Notes under the pieces: generated by a model | Seen by the model: only the letters and a program-made list of their open reading frames with translations | Database searches by the model: none | Told to the model about the DNA's origin: nothing | Translations under genes and position numbers: made by a program | Part shown: positions 52,728 through 63,665 of the stretch, one piece after another | Layout: each line of letters starts with the position of its first letter | Numbering within the stretch: position 1 is the first letter of the stretch | Assembly: GCA_030847615.1 (NCBI GenBank) | Contig: JAUMIR010000015.1 | Coordinates: 8,635,501-8,699,500, forward strand | Source of the DNA: Gambelia wislizenii | Lineage: Eukaryota > Chordata > Lepidosauria > Squamata > Crotaphytidae | Direction of reading: 5' to 3' | Length of the DNA: 64,000 nt

Positions 52728-53410
52728 TTGCCCCTCCACATTCGTGAATTTAACATTCACGGTTTTGAGTATTTACGGTTTTGGGAGGGCCACCCCCCCG
52801 CCCTCCCAAAAGCATCGATTGGGATTTAGAAGCCCTGTGGCCGCTTCTGGGGGGAGAAAAGCAGGCCGGAGAGGTGTGGGGGGGCTTTCTGAGGCCCCCT
52901 CGATGCCTTAGGAGGCCAGGTGGGGGGTGGGAGAGGCAGCGAGGGGGCCTTAGGAGGCCCTGTGAAGGCATTGGGATGGAGTGGGGAGGGCTGGGGAGGT
53001 GACAACGGGGCCTCCAGAGGGTCTCCGGAGGCCCCGTGAAGGCCTTGGGTGGGAATGGGGAGGGCTGGGGAGGTGACCATGGGGCCTACGGAGGGTCTCC
53101 GGAGACCCCATGGTGGCCTGGGGAGGGCTGAGAGGTGGGGGGAAGTGACCCAGGAAACAGAGGCTGGATGGCCATCTGCCAGGGATGCTTTGATCATGAT
53201 TTCCTGCATGGCAGGGGGTTGGACTGGATGGCCCTCATGGTCTCTTCCAACTCTACAATTCTATGATTCTATGATTCTATGACTATGGTGCCTCCGGAGG
53301 CCCCGTGGTTGCTTTGGCGGGGAGGGGGAGAGCAGTCGTTATTCACAGAATTTTCACATTCACGGGGGTCTGTGGAACCTAACCCCCATAAATGTGAAGG
53401 GACAACTATT
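52728..53410 (+). mobile_element. GC-rich TIR element carrying a minisatellite and a nested CR1 tail
   Basis: The left end ACAGTTGCCCCTCCACATTC and the reverse of the right end, ATAGTTGTCCCTTCACATTT, are inverted repeats of Tigger-like type. The interior (52790-53145) is very GC-rich with units of about 85-90 bp such as GGGAGGGCTGGGGAGGTGAC and GGTCTCCGGAGGCCCCGTG. A CR1 3' tail interrupts it at 53148-53281. The frames here are low complexity. The element lies in the intron of beta-protein gene 2. Confidence 0.65.
53148..53281 (+). mobile_element. CR1 LINE, very short 3' tail
   Basis: AAACAGAGGCTGGATGGCCA, then the 3' UTR and CTATGATTCTATGATTCTATG. The GC-rich host repeat resumes at 53282 with ACTATGGTGCCTCCGGAGGC. 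Confidence 0.88.
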
Positions 53411-54129
53411 GAATGAATAGGCTACAGCATTGTGGTCCCTAGGACACCTTCCAAAGGGGCAATGGAAAGTTAACATCTCCCTCTAAGGGTGGAGAGCAAT
53501 GGCAGCAAGTTACAACTATGTCAGTGAGATGACAAATTGAACTTTAGTCTGAACTTTAAAGGAGCTCCCCAATTTGGGGAATAGAATTCCTACTTTTGGA
53601 CAGCTCTTTGAAAGTTTGACTAAAACACTGAAGAGTGGACTCACCATCCCATTGATATCTAAGCCACCAGCCACCAATGGTGGTGAAAGAGGTCTTTATA
53701 GGAGGAGACCCAACTTGGAATCCTTTCTTCCAGCTTCAGCAGAAAACCCAATGGCCATTTCTTCTCTGATATGGGAACTGTGATATTCTTCTCTGATATT
53801 ATAAAGGGTGATATAATATGTTCTAGATGTTTGTTGTGGCCATGCCAAGGGAGGCAAAGCATCAACAGGTTTCCTAACCCTCCATCTACCCAGGAGACAA
53901 CCTAAAAATCAACACTAGATCTATTGCAGCCTTGGAATGATGTTGCTTAATTCATTCCCATGGAAGGGGATTTGTAAGAACAGAAATATCAAGAAAAAGG
54001 GTTAAAAAGCAAGGGAAAAAATAACTTCTACTCCTTGCCCATCCCTCCCGCACAATCCTGTCAGGGTTTTGAAATCAACATTCATTCCACCCTGACAAAT
54101 TCAATAGGATTGCTCTCCACACTGCTTAT

Positions 54130-54300
54130 AGGATCATAGAATCATAGAGCTGGAAGAGACCAAAAAGCTATCTAGTCCAACCCCCTACCCTGCAAAAAGA
54201 CACAATCAAAGCATTCCCAACAGATGGCCATCCAGTCTCTGTTTAAAAACCTCCAAAAAGGAGACTCCACCACAATCCTTGGCAGCACATTCCACAAGGA
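54130..54300 (-). mobile_element. CR1 LINE, short 3' tail
   Basis: AGGATCATAGAATCATAGAG, then the reverse of the CR1 3' UTR and KQRLDGHLLGM coding end. Diverged. It sits just inside the intron donor side of beta-protein gene 2. Confidence 0.85.
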
Positions 54301-54383
54301 TACTTGATCTAACACTAAAGTCCCAAGGTGAAGAAAAGATAACATTTTTGAAATGTAGAAAAAACACAGTTTGTATGTCATAC

Positions 54384-54427
54384 CTGGTTCTCTGAGTTGC
54401 TAATGGCAGCAGAAGCAGTGGAATGAT
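54384..54427 (-). other. Non-coding exon 1 of beta-protein gene 2 (inferred)
   Basis: Exon 1 ends in CAGAGAACCAG before donor GTATGA and matches the exon 1 end of gene 1 over GAGAACCAG. The transcription start is inferred from TATA spacing. A CR1 tail (54130-54300) sits only about 85 nt inside the intron. Confidence 0.66.
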
Positions 54428-54450
54428 GGTAACAGATTCAAAGTGGGTGC

Positions 54451-54458
54451 TTTTTATA
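54451..54458 (-). promoter_or_regulatory. TATA box of beta-protein gene 2
   Basis: TATAAAAA on the minus strand is followed by a Cys-protein-type short leader and the conserved donor context. It is identical to the TATA box of gene 1. Confidence 0.72.
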
Positions 54459-54459
54459 C

Positions 54460-55000
54460 ATTTTCCATGCTGTATTAGAACCAATGAGTCCTTTGTATGT
54501 TTTCATCTACTGTGAATCCCAAAGTGAATCATCAGACAACACATTTGGAGAGTCAGGAATTAATTACAGTCCAGATTATGAGTACTGCTTATGAATGAGC
54601 ACAGAACAAATTATTCCAAAATGACACCCCATATTACACCTCTTTGCAAAAAACAAAACAAAAACATTCAGCTTTCTTCCAAGATTGCAAATGTGAAAGA
54701 AAGAGCTTATCTACATGGGCTAAATACCCTGGCTTGCCCCCATCTCAGAGCCCTGCAGTCCATAAGGCACAGGACATTTGCCCCGTTCTGCTGTTACCTG
54801 CCCTGATATTCCCTGCTTTTTCAATAATTCATACTTTGGCTATATTTCATAAATTGGCTTATTATTGGCACTCCATGTGGTTGGCAGTAGACCAGGGACT
54901 TCCAAGTACAAGGAATCAAGGTTTGCTCAGAAAACTTGCTAAATTCCTAAAAGACATGCCCAGGAAAGGATTATGCAACCCACCCACCCACCAAAACTGG
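54460..55000. other. Region upstream of beta-protein gene 2, no gene recognised
   Basis: No named repeat or coding motif. Confidence 0.45.
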
Positions 55001-55545
55001 TGAGTTAGGGAGAAATGGGCTAATTCTCCTGGATGTTCACAGAGATGAGTCATGCAGTAATCCCATTAAGGTAGCTGGAGACATTTTACTTGCAGTACTG
55101 TTTTTTCCTCACACCTGTCCCTAAAAGAATAGAGGTTTTCCTGAGACCCATCAGTTTTAATGTTTCAACCATTAGTGATCATTACACACTTTGGAGAATC
55201 CATTGTCTAATCCTGGGAAACTCTGGCAGACATTGTATTCCACCCCTTCAGAGGGAATATCAACTATAAATATCACCTCAAAACACCACCAAAGTGTGCA
55301 CAGCTTATCTTCCTCCTGTTATTCCATCAGTCTGTGTCACCATGAGTTGTAGCTTCTACCTGAATCTCTAATGGGTATACTATAACCCATTATCCCAAAC
55401 TCTATTCCTCTATCCCAATAGTTCCTACTTCTTTTGTTAGCCTTGTGTGACTGCTTGAAGCCTGAGTGTATACACGTGTGTGTTCTCTTGATTAGTTTTC
55501 AATAAAAAAAATATATATTTGAGCTAATTAAAATTCCCCATATAC
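55001..55545 (+). repeat. Repeat unit with TATA and poly(A)-like signals, copy 2
   Basis: Homologous to 3494-4140. It has GCTAATTCTCCTGGATG, TATAAATA (55265-55272), CTCTATTCCTCTATCCCAATA, TAGCCTTGTGTGACT and AATAAA (55501-55506), 236 nt after TATAAATA. A short ATG frame (MSCSFYLNL) follows the putative leader but stops at once. Homology resumes after the SINE at 55825-55905. Confidence 0.55.
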
Positions 55546-55548
55546 AAC

Positions 55549-55824
55549 GAGCCCTGGTGGCACAGTGGTTAAATGCCAGTACTGCAAGTCACCACATTGC
55601 AAGTTCGATTCCAGAGGGCTCCAAGGTTCACTCAGCCTTCCATCCTTTTGTAGGTCAGTAAAATGAGTAACCGGCTTGTGGGGGCAATCAGCTAACACAC
55701 ATTGGAAACCACTTAATGCAGTGTAGATGTGTAAATAGCTATTGCTTAAACCAATTTGTAAGCTGCTCTGATAGCCTTATGGCTGAAGAGCGGGGTATAA
55801 ATAAATAAATAAATAAATAAATAA
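55549..55824 (+). mobile_element. tRNA-derived SINE, complete copy
   Basis: The head GAGCCCTGGTGGCACAGTGG (A-box side) and AGTTCGATTCC (B box, 55602-55612) are followed by CTCAGCCTTCCATCC, GGCTTGTGGGGGCAATCAGC and GAAGAGCGGGGTATAAATAA, ending in (AAAT)n. It has inserted into repeat copy 2, since the homologous locus at 4140 lacks it. Confidence 0.82.
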
Positions 55825-56789
55825 CATATTAAAATTCGGACACTAGTGGGCTCCCCATGGCCCACACGCAATTTGGGTAACACTGCCCCCAGGCAGTTCT
55901 CATCACCCCCAGAGGAGATATGGGGTGAGACAGGGGCAAGCTGGAGTAGGACCCAATTAAATACCCACTTTAATCTGGTACCACCACCAAAACCCAGATT
56001 GGGCCCCATGTGCCCATGGGAGCCCATCTAGCATGTTGGCCCTCACTATCATTTTCATCCCCCTGGCTCTCTTGGGAGCCAGGAAGGGATCGCTGAGCAT
56101 ATGACCAAGCCTGGTCACATGCAGGAGCCCTGCAGTCACAGGTTGCGGTCCCCTCCCTTGGCTTCCGAGAAAGCAGATAATATGGTGGTGGTAGCAGGGA
56201 CAGGCTGGCATTCTGTGTGGACTCTGGCCCATCCCCTCCAGGTATTGGGGGAAGAATGGGCTACCTCTGCAGCCAGGATATACTGGTGGGGAGCCAGCAT
56301 AGCCTGGCTGATGTAGATAAGCACTAAGTTCCCACTTTTCTTGGTTGGTTTCCTCTTACTATGTTGTGGACAGGTTGGGGTAGAATAGACCACTTGCATG
56401 TGGTTGAATGCATTTTTAATTCTTTTCCACAATGCACTGAAAGCCTGGAAAATGTATTCATTTCTGACCACAAACTATGCCCATTACCATTACCCCACAC
56501 CTTGGGAACTGTGTGGATGAGATACATTTGCAAAACAAACCTCAATGAAAGAAATTTCTGCCATTTCCCTGCTTAGACAAAGACTGCAGCTTTAGTTAAC
56601 TAAGGTGGTTTGTGGTTAATTGTGATATCAAGATGTAATTAAGGTTGCCAGCTTGGTTGGCTGCAAAAGAGAATTAGGGAAGGAAAGAATATTTGAAAAA
56701 TATTCAAAAATAATAGAAAATTTATTTTTCAAGTGTTGAGAAGCTGTGACAAGTAGATTCCTAGACTGATGAGAACCTTGGCAGTTTGT
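55825..56789. other. End of repeat copy 2, then spacer
   Basis: 55825-55905 continues the 3.5-kb-type repeat (ACTAGTGGGCTCC, TTTGGGTAACACTG). Beyond that I recognise nothing coding. Confidence 0.45.
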
Positions 56790-57170
56790 GATTTATTCTG
56801 CTTAAAGTGTGCATGTTTGTTTTGTGCAAAAATCAGCATTTTCTGCACAGGAAACAGCCTTTTCTGCCTGGGAAATACTATTTCAAGGTAGAAATATTCC
56901 TATGCAGACAGAGGCTGTTTTCTATGCAGAAAATGCTGTTTCTATGCAAATCAACCACTTGCAAATTTTATGCAGAATAAATCTCCAATTACTGTACAGT
57001 ATTTTCTATGCAGGAAAAAAAAAAGCATTTTCTGATTTTGGAACAACAAAACACACACATGGGGCTTTCTCATAGAATAAGTCCTACATTGTGAATAGCT
57101 TTTGAAAACTGTATGAGTTTTGAATGTTTTTTTTTTTTTGCAACAGGAAGAAATTTGCTGAAATTACTGT
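56790..57170. repeat. Dispersed TTTTCTGCA-rich repeat, copy C
   Basis: TTTGTGCAAAAATCAGCATT, TTCTGCACAGGAAACAGCC, CTATGCAGAAAATGCTGTTT and TGCAAATTTTATGCAGAATAA. The word TTTTCTGCAC/GTGCAGAAAA recurs in both orientations. Confidence 0.55.
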
Positions 57171-58017
57171 TAATAAAAGACGGTGGCAGTAAAACAAAAG
57201 CAGGATGGAGGCAGAACAAACAAAGGATGGAAGGAGGATGACGTTGTCCAAAACAGGGCACTGGAAGTGGGACAGCACCGTCCTCCTCTGGACCTCCTTG
57301 GGGGGGGGGGGGAGTTTATCCCATCTGAAAAAGTCCTAAAAACAATTCCTCTCCAGGTCTGTTAACTTTTTAAATCAGTCTGTTCCTGAGTATTTATTGC
57401 TACCAATTTACCCTTTAATACAGCAAGATCTAGGAGAATTTGTTAAATATAGAAACAAAATAAAATAAACAATTATGACAGTTCCAATTACCTCCACAGC
57501 TTTTAAAAAAATAAAAAGAAATACAGCTGCAAGTGAGAGTATACAAAATTGCTAAAAGCTAGAAGTGAATCCCAATGAAATGGTGGGCCCTAAAACTAAA
57601 ACTGATAAAACAATTAAGCACACATTCCATCCAGGGAAGGGGAAAATAAAACAAGACTTACTACCAGTCAGCAGTTAATAGAAATTCAGCCAGTTGCAGC
57701 TACTTAAAGCATTTAAAACCAGTAAAATGAAAATTAAAGAAACACACTTTAAAAACATAACATGAGCTATCCAGCACAGATCAACCAATCTTTCATGTCA
57801 CCATCTTGGTTCCTTTCCCCACCTTAAGAACAAAATGCTAGATTAAATGGACCCTTGATCTGAACCAGTTTTTATTCAATCTTCTGGGCCTTAGGGTTTA
57901 ATAATTAGAGATGGTCAAGTTAGGTTGTTTCCATTCCTCATGATTTTCATATGAATTTGAAATATACATGCTGCCTCTCATTTATTCATTATTTCACATT
58001 GCAATTATATGTGTTAC
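57171..58017. other. Spacer, no gene recognised
   Basis: A G13 run lies at 57300-57312. No coding motif. Confidence 0.45.
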
Positions 58018-58236
58018 TTTGTTGTTGTTCTGTGCCTTCATGTCATTTCTAACATGGTGACCCTATCATGGGTTTTTTTTGGGGGGGGCAAGATTTGTTC
58101 ATGGGGGTTTGCTTTTCCCTTCCTCTGAGGGTGAGAGCGTCCAAGGTCACCCAGTGAGTTTCCATGGCCAAGTGAGGATTAAAACTCTGTTCTTCAGAGT
58201 CATAGTTGAATGCTCTAACCACTACACTATACTGGC
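58018..58236 (-). mobile_element. Sauria-type tRNA-derived SINE
   Basis: The left TTGTTGTTGTTCTGTGCCTT is the reverse of the AAC-rich tail. CATTTCTAACATGGTGACCC, GGCAAGATTTGTTCATGGGG, AGGTCACCCAGTGAGTTTCC and ACCACTACACTATACTGGCTC give the body and tRNA-like head in reverse. Confidence 0.8.
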
Positions 58237-59023
58237 TCTATGTAGAGATGTATAAATAAAAAAAAATCGTTGAAATCCATGAGCTTCTCTTATCTCCATC
58301 TTCAAGGTGGAGATTGTTGCAACTTGGGTATCCATCAGATTACAAAGGGATGCTTCACTTCTAACTATTTCAGTAGCTAAGAAAACAATTTCATTCCTCT
58401 CTTGCTTTTTTTTGTTTAAAGCTCTATGGTGATTAATGAAGAAAAATGAGTCATTAACTTCATGCAGCCTCACAATTAATGCAAAGTTGTGACATATTGA
58501 GATTCTGGGTTAGGGCCTTATATCTTGCTCTCATTAGACTAAGAAGGTGGAGTCTGTACATAGTGAACACTTCAGAACTGCTGACACATTGACTTGGAGA
58601 TAGTCATTTGTTGGAAGGGTTTCAGGAGGAGGTGGAGTTGAGATGGGAATCATGCAGGATGTTGATGGACTGCAACTTCCAACTACTTGGGCTTTCATAC
58701 CTATAACATCTGGAGGGCTACATGATTCTCTGCCCTGGGACAGAGCTATCTCCCCTTTGTCATATACTGTATTATATCCACCTCCCATACATAACAAAGT
58801 CATGTTATCCACACTCTCCTTAGACACTACAAGCACAAGAGATTCCACAACCTCACCAGATATTTATCTGATTAACAGTATTTATCTAACAGTATGAATA
58901 CTGCAAACACTAGTATGGGGATGGGGAAACACCGACATGCTTCAAAGAATGAAGAAAACTGAGATAAAAATGTGCATATTAGGAAAAGTGTGTAAATAAA
59001 TGTATAGGCTATGGAACATTTAT
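58237..59023. other. Spacer, no gene recognised
   Basis: No named repeat or coding motif. Confidence 0.45.
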
Positions 59024-59687
59024 ATCATAGAATCACAGAATCATAGAATTGCAGAGTTGGAAGAGACCACGAGGGCCATCCAGTCCAACCCCCCTGCCAC
59101 GCAGGAAATCTTGATCAAAGCATCCCCGACAGATGGCCATCCAGCCTCTGTTTAAAGACCTCCAAGGAAGGAGACCCCACCACGCTCCGAGGGAGTGTGT
59201 TCCACTGCCGAACAGCTCTGACTGTCAAAAAGTTCCTCCTCATGTTGAGGTGGAATCTCTGTTCCTGGAGCTTGCACCCATTGCTCCGTGTTCCAGTCTC
59301 TGGAGCAGCAGAAAACAAGCTTGCTCCATCGTCAGCGTGACATCCCTTCAAATACTTAAAACAGGACTATCATATCGCCTCTTAACCGTCTTTTTTCCAG
59401 GCTAAACATACCCAGCTCCCTAAGTCTTTCCTCATAAGGCATCGTTTCCAAACCTTTCACCATTTTAGTTTCCCTTCTCTGGACACGCTCCAATTTGTCA
59501 ATATCCTTTCTGAATTGTGCTGCCCAGAACTGGACACAGTATTCTAAGTGAGGTCTGACCAAGGCAGAATAGAGTGGCACTATGACTTCCCTTGATCTAG
59601 ACACTATACTTCTATTGATACAGCCCAAAATCGCATTGGCCTTTTTAGCTGCCGCATCACACTGTTGGCTCATGTTCAACTTGTGGA
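59024..59687 (-). mobile_element. CR1 LINE, 3' fragment
   Basis: The 3' end ATCATAGAATCACAGAATCATAG lies at 59024. It encodes [20 protein letters not shown] to DGHLSGML, with one base inserted near 59357 (CTTAAAACAGG), so two frames. Otherwise it is close to the young subfamily. Confidence 0.93.
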
Positions 59688-60008
59688 TGTACAAGTTATG
59701 AATGTACAAACATCCCCTGCCTTTCATTAGCTCATTTTTCAACAAGTTCTTTTGACGCTTTCAAATTACAGGCAAGTTCCATTAATTTGATGAGGGCTCC
59801 ACTCTTTCATCAGTTCTTTTTGCCTATGGAGGCTCACTTGGGATAGCTTGCATGCATGCTGATTGCAAAGTGAGCTGAGAAGGGAGAAAGACACCAAATC
59901 GACCATGGAGGCTTGCTTGGGACCACTCACGCACATGGTTCCAAGTCCTACCTACAGAAAGAACAGACCCCTGATTGAATTAATGAACTTGCCTGTAAAG
60001 TTCATTTT

Positions 60009-60340
60009 GCCTATGGTGGTGTGTGTGTGTGTATGTGTGCACCTCCAGCAGTCCTATCAACCTTTCCACTTCCATCCCTCATGTTGGCCAGGCAGTGGGG
60101 GTGGGGAGGAGAGCAATACCACCCCAGCTCCACTCATCCCTCCTTTCTCTCTCTATGTGTATAGGGGTATGTGTGTAGGGGTGTCTACTGGTCCTTTCAG
60201 TCTCTTTGCCTCCATCTCTAGTGCTTCCCAGGCAGAGGGGGAAATATCACCCCAGTTCCACTCACCATGTGCATGTGTGCCTCTGTCTCAGACACTCTGC
60301 CCTTTTATGTGTTCAAAGGAAGGGTGTGTGTGTGTTAGGG
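60009..60340. repeat. Imperfect tandem duplication with (TG)n runs
   Basis: GGCCAGGCAGTGGGGG...CACCCCAGCTCCACTCA (60086-60137) and TCCCAGGCAGAGGGGG...CACCCCAGTTCCACTCA (60227-60265) are diverged repeats about 130-140 bp apart. TG runs lie between and around them. The long frame here translates TG repeats as VCVCV and is not a gene. Confidence 0.65.
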
Positions 60341-60605
60341 AATCTCTTATTTTCTGGAGAAGGCTTGGGCTTTTTCATTGGGTCCCCCACTTATTTGATA
60401 TGTTAGAGTCTAGAGCACATAATGTTTCTGCATGTTAACAATTTGACATCACCATTTGACAGAGATGTGGTGCCTAACCTATTCAGTAAGTGCAAGACTC
60501 CTGATCATGTTTGGGTTTTTTGGGGGTGGTGGTGGAATCTTGCAACAGAAGCAACAGAAGCAAAATATATATATATATATGGAGTGCAAGTAGGAGGCAC
60601 AAAGT

Positions 60606-60810
60606 TCATAGAATGATAGAGTTGGAAGAGACCACAAGAGCCATCTAGTCCAACCCCCTGCCATGCAGAAATACACAATCAAAGCACTCCCAAAAGATGG
60701 CCATCCAGCCTCTCTTTAAAAACCTCCAAAGAAGGAGACTCCACCACACTCCCAGGCAGTGTATTCCAAACAGCTCTTACTGCCAGGAAGTTCTTCCTAA
60801 TGTTTTTCAT
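60606..60810 (-). mobile_element. CR1 LINE, short 3' fragment
   Basis: ATAGAATGATAGAGTTGGAAGAG, then the reversed 3' UTR and coding end to CTTCCTAATGTTTTT. Diverged. A (TA)n run lies at 60567-60580 just before it. Confidence 0.87.
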
Positions 60811-61239
60811 ATTCCAGTCTGGTGTTCTTTGGTTTGGAGTCAGGCAATTTAAAACATAGGAAGCTGACTTGTAAACGAGTCAGACGCTTGTTCAATTGAG
60901 TCCAGTATTGTCAACTCTGACTGATAGCCATGACTCTCCAGGTTTTTGGAAAGGATTCTTCTCTAATCCTACCCATAAATTCAGGTGTTCCATATTGGTG
61001 GTCTCCTACCTACCCAAGTATGAAGACACAGGCCCAACACAGCTTAGTTTTGAATATCAGACAGGAACAGTGTGTTCAGGGTAGTATTGTGATATCTGAA
61101 ACTCATTTTTTTTTGGGGGGGGGTCCTCATAGTTGGGTATTTTTCTTTTTTTTTTAATGAAGTTCTCTGGTTTATAGAAAAACCAGATTTGACAGAAAAG
61201 TCTACATGACTACTACATATTTTGAAAGGATATCTGGTC
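60811..61239. other. Spacer, no gene recognised
   Basis: T- and G-rich runs near 61109-61160; nothing coding. Confidence 0.45.
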
Positions 61240-61560
61240 AATTGATTACAGCCACTTCAGCTTGGCTGTTATGGTGTGACCATTTCAGTGCTGACACTTC
61301 AGCCCTACATGTTGATTGTGGACTGTTAAATGCAGCCCTTTCAGCTTGGCCAATGGAGTACAGCAGACAGTTCAAAGCTTCCCTTTCAGTGTGGAGCCAT
61401 TTTAGCAGCATGAAACGAAACAGAGCAGCAACTGGTGCTGAAATGAAAGGGGCCACCCAGCACACTCTATTGGCCATGCAGAAAGGGCTACACTCAACTG
61501 GCCATGATCAACCAGCTGGGCTGAAGCTGGAGCGCCTCAGTAGCCACAATTAATCATCCC
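61240..61560. mobile_element. Imperfect palindromic (fold-back) element
   Basis: The left arm has TCAATTGATTACAGCCACTTC and GCAGCCCTTTCAGCTTGGCC, AATGGAGTACAGC. The right arm, reversed, has ATTAATTGTGGCTACTGAGG and GTAGCCCTTTCTGCATGGCC, AATAGAGTGTGCT. The 115-codon frame through it comes from the repeat. The class is unknown. Confidence 0.55.
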
Positions 61561-61642
61561 ATTCTGTGTCTATGATGGCTTGGACTGATGGAAGTTGCAG
61601 TCCAAAAAGAAAATTTTAGAGGGCCTAAGTTTACCCACCTAT

Positions 61643-62806
61643 ACGGTACAAGATCTTGGGCAAATGTCTTTCCTGTGCACTACAACCCAATAAATACCTT
61701 AAATTATAGCCTAGTTGGAAAAACTTTGAGAAGGAGAACCTCCAATAACCATTAGCAAGGAAATACCTGAGACTGAACATTCAACTTCATGAATACAAAG
61801 ACTATTCTTTACTACTCCTGAGCTCTATTCCTTCTCACCAGAACAAACAGATCCATTCAAGGATAATTCTTGTGTTGTTATTTGGCGTCAGCACTGGGTT
61901 GTTCTGTTCAGCCCATGCTTAGCTGTGTTGCACCATTTCCTGCTCAGTGATTGACTGTGTAGTAAACTTTCTTCTTGTGAGGTCTTCTGAGAGAACTTCA
62001 AACAGAAAGGAGGAGCTTTCATCAACCATCAGCCTACTGAGGGTCACCCACATGTTCTTTGTGTGTTTGTTGCAAATAGCATAAACATAATGCTGTGTTC
62101 CAGAAAGGCAGCCAGCTGCCTTCAGGTGTGATACAGCATATTGTCCTGTCAGCACTTTTTGTTTCCATGTTTTTCAAAATTGTATTTATTATTTGTGCTT
62201 GTAAGACACCTATAAAACAGGTTCTCTAGGTGTCATACAATTATTTTGCAATGAAACAATAATGCAATGAAATATTTGCAAATATGTGAAAATGCAATCA
62301 TCCTGCAAAAATGTGCTTAAAAAAAATAAACACAGAGACTGCGTTAGCATGATAATTGTACAATGTAAAGCTAATGCATTAAAATGGGATAAAAATGAGA
62401 AATGAAGACCAAACATTAAATAAATGTCCCCCTTCATCTCCTCCAGAAGCCCCTCCTTCTTCCACCTCCTCACAGAGGATTGGCTCCTGGAGTACCAGGT
62501 CCTCATTGGGTAACTGGGTAACCCCAGTTACCCAAGGGGTTAAGGAAAGTGAGGAAAGATCTTGCCTCCTTTCTCCTTTTGCCCCTAGGGTCATTCCCAT
62601 GGCAGGAATGGGGACAGGGGAATTCACTATTATCCACAGATTTCATTATCTGCAGGGACCCCTGGAACCAATCCCCGGCAGATACGGTGTGTGGGGGGTC
62701 CTAATGGAACTTTCACTTTTATAAACTGACAGAAAATCCACAATAACTATTCATACAATCAAATATATTGGCCAGAGCTCACTAAGACAAGGTATGAATG
62801 CATAAC
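61643..62806. other. Spacer, no gene recognised
   Basis: A Tigger-like trace (GATTTCATTATCTGCAGGGACCCCTGGAACCAATCCCC) lies at 62639-62676; nothing coding. Confidence 0.45.
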
Positions 62807-63665
62807 CTAGGGGTCGTTTACACGGGCAAATATTCCTTTAAATATACCACTAAGATAGCTCATAATTCCCACGGATCGCAGCACAGCATCACCTCATTCA
62901 GAAGGGAGGAAGGTAAAACACCCAAATATAGCGTGTCAAGGGATGTCGCTACTTTTGCCGGTATATTTGCAATGTATCACTTTATTGGCAGTGTAAACTA
63001 CCATTCTGTTAAGAGCTTCCGCAGATCTTTACTATGTTTGGTTGCTATGATGTAAGGGGTGGGCTTAAAAGAGAGGGACTGTGTCAAGTAGCGATCAGGA
63101 AACTTTGAAAAATCCTCTCTGCTATTTTGCAGAAGGTCTCCCAAGAAAAAGGATTCCCAAGACCTTTCAGTCATAAAGTTCCCATCGGCTCTGCTTGGGG
63201 GAGGGAGAGAGAGATGGGGGGAGGCGGGACTGAGGGACGGAGAGTCAAAAATCCTCTGCTAATTTTGCAAGTCTGTGAACCCTGACTAAACAAATCGTGC
63301 TGGAAAAACTTGTGATAGGTTCACCTTAGGATCCACGGCATGGCAGCAAGCTTTCCCTCTGCTTCAGGGAGTGGGTTCATTTACAGGCAGATTTACAGAG
63401 ACACAGAGACAGAGCCACTTATTTGATCTTCCCCCCTGCTATTTGGGCAGTCTGTGAGTCTTTATCTTGGAAATGCAAGGCTTCAAAGGAGGGTCTTTGC
63501 CCTTTCCCATACAGCCTTTGTATGCCTGGGAGGCCACACCCCCACACTTTTTCAAGTCTGAATGAAAAAGCAGCATAATTAGAAAAAAAACCTGACTGGC
63601 ACAGAGCGGAAAAGAATTAAAGCGCAAGTTGCCGCAATAAATCTGCTGTGTAAACCAGCCCCTAG
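62807..63665 (+). mobile_element. Inverted-repeat DNA element with CTAGGGG termini, copy 2
   Basis: This 859-bp element has terminal inverted repeats. The left end is CTAGGGGTCGTTTACACGGG. The right end is TGTGTAAACCAGCCCCTAG. It shares its ends and internal blocks (ACTTTTGCCG, GCAAGTTGCCGCAATAAATC) with 38951-39743 in the other orientation. hAT-like by its TAGGGG start, but I did not see an 8-bp target duplication. No coding sequence is recognisable. Confidence 0.78.

Larger units (their letters stand above)
51333..54383 (-). other. 5' UTR intron of beta-protein gene 2
   Basis: The inferred intron of about 3.05 kb runs from donor GTATGA (54383-54378) to acceptor TTGACAG (51339-51333). It is longer than in gene 1 because of insertions. 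These are an inverted-repeat element (51797-52009), a non-LTR 3' end and SINE piece (52437-52612), a GC-rich TIR element (52728-53410) carrying a CR1 tail, and a CR1 tail at 54130-54300. Confidence 0.7.

Noticed and set aside
52781..53282. Pro/Gly/Arg-rich frames on both strands
   Set aside because: All frames are open by GC-rich minisatellite composition; the segment is bounded by transposon termini and interrupted by CR1.
55549..55625. tRNA gene
   Set aside because: A- and B-box-like words are present, but there is no cloverleaf acceptor stem, and the unit continues as a long SINE body seen also at 3246-3491.
59133..59405. Recurring antisense frame beginning MAIQPLFKDLQGRRPHHA in many CR1 copies
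   Set aside because: It is the reverse strand of the conserved CR1 ORF2 C terminus and is open only because the sense strand is conserved. It recurs at 6.6, 11.2, 12.5, 18.9, 32.1, 34.6, 49.1 and 59.1 kb with the CR1s.
59863..60438. 191-codon frame on the plus strand
   Set aside because: It runs through (TG)n, giving VCVCVCV, and through a tandem duplication. It starts beside a CR1 fragment and has no known motif.
61206..61553. 115-codon plus-strand frame
   Set aside because: It coincides with an imperfect palindromic element and has no recognisable domain.
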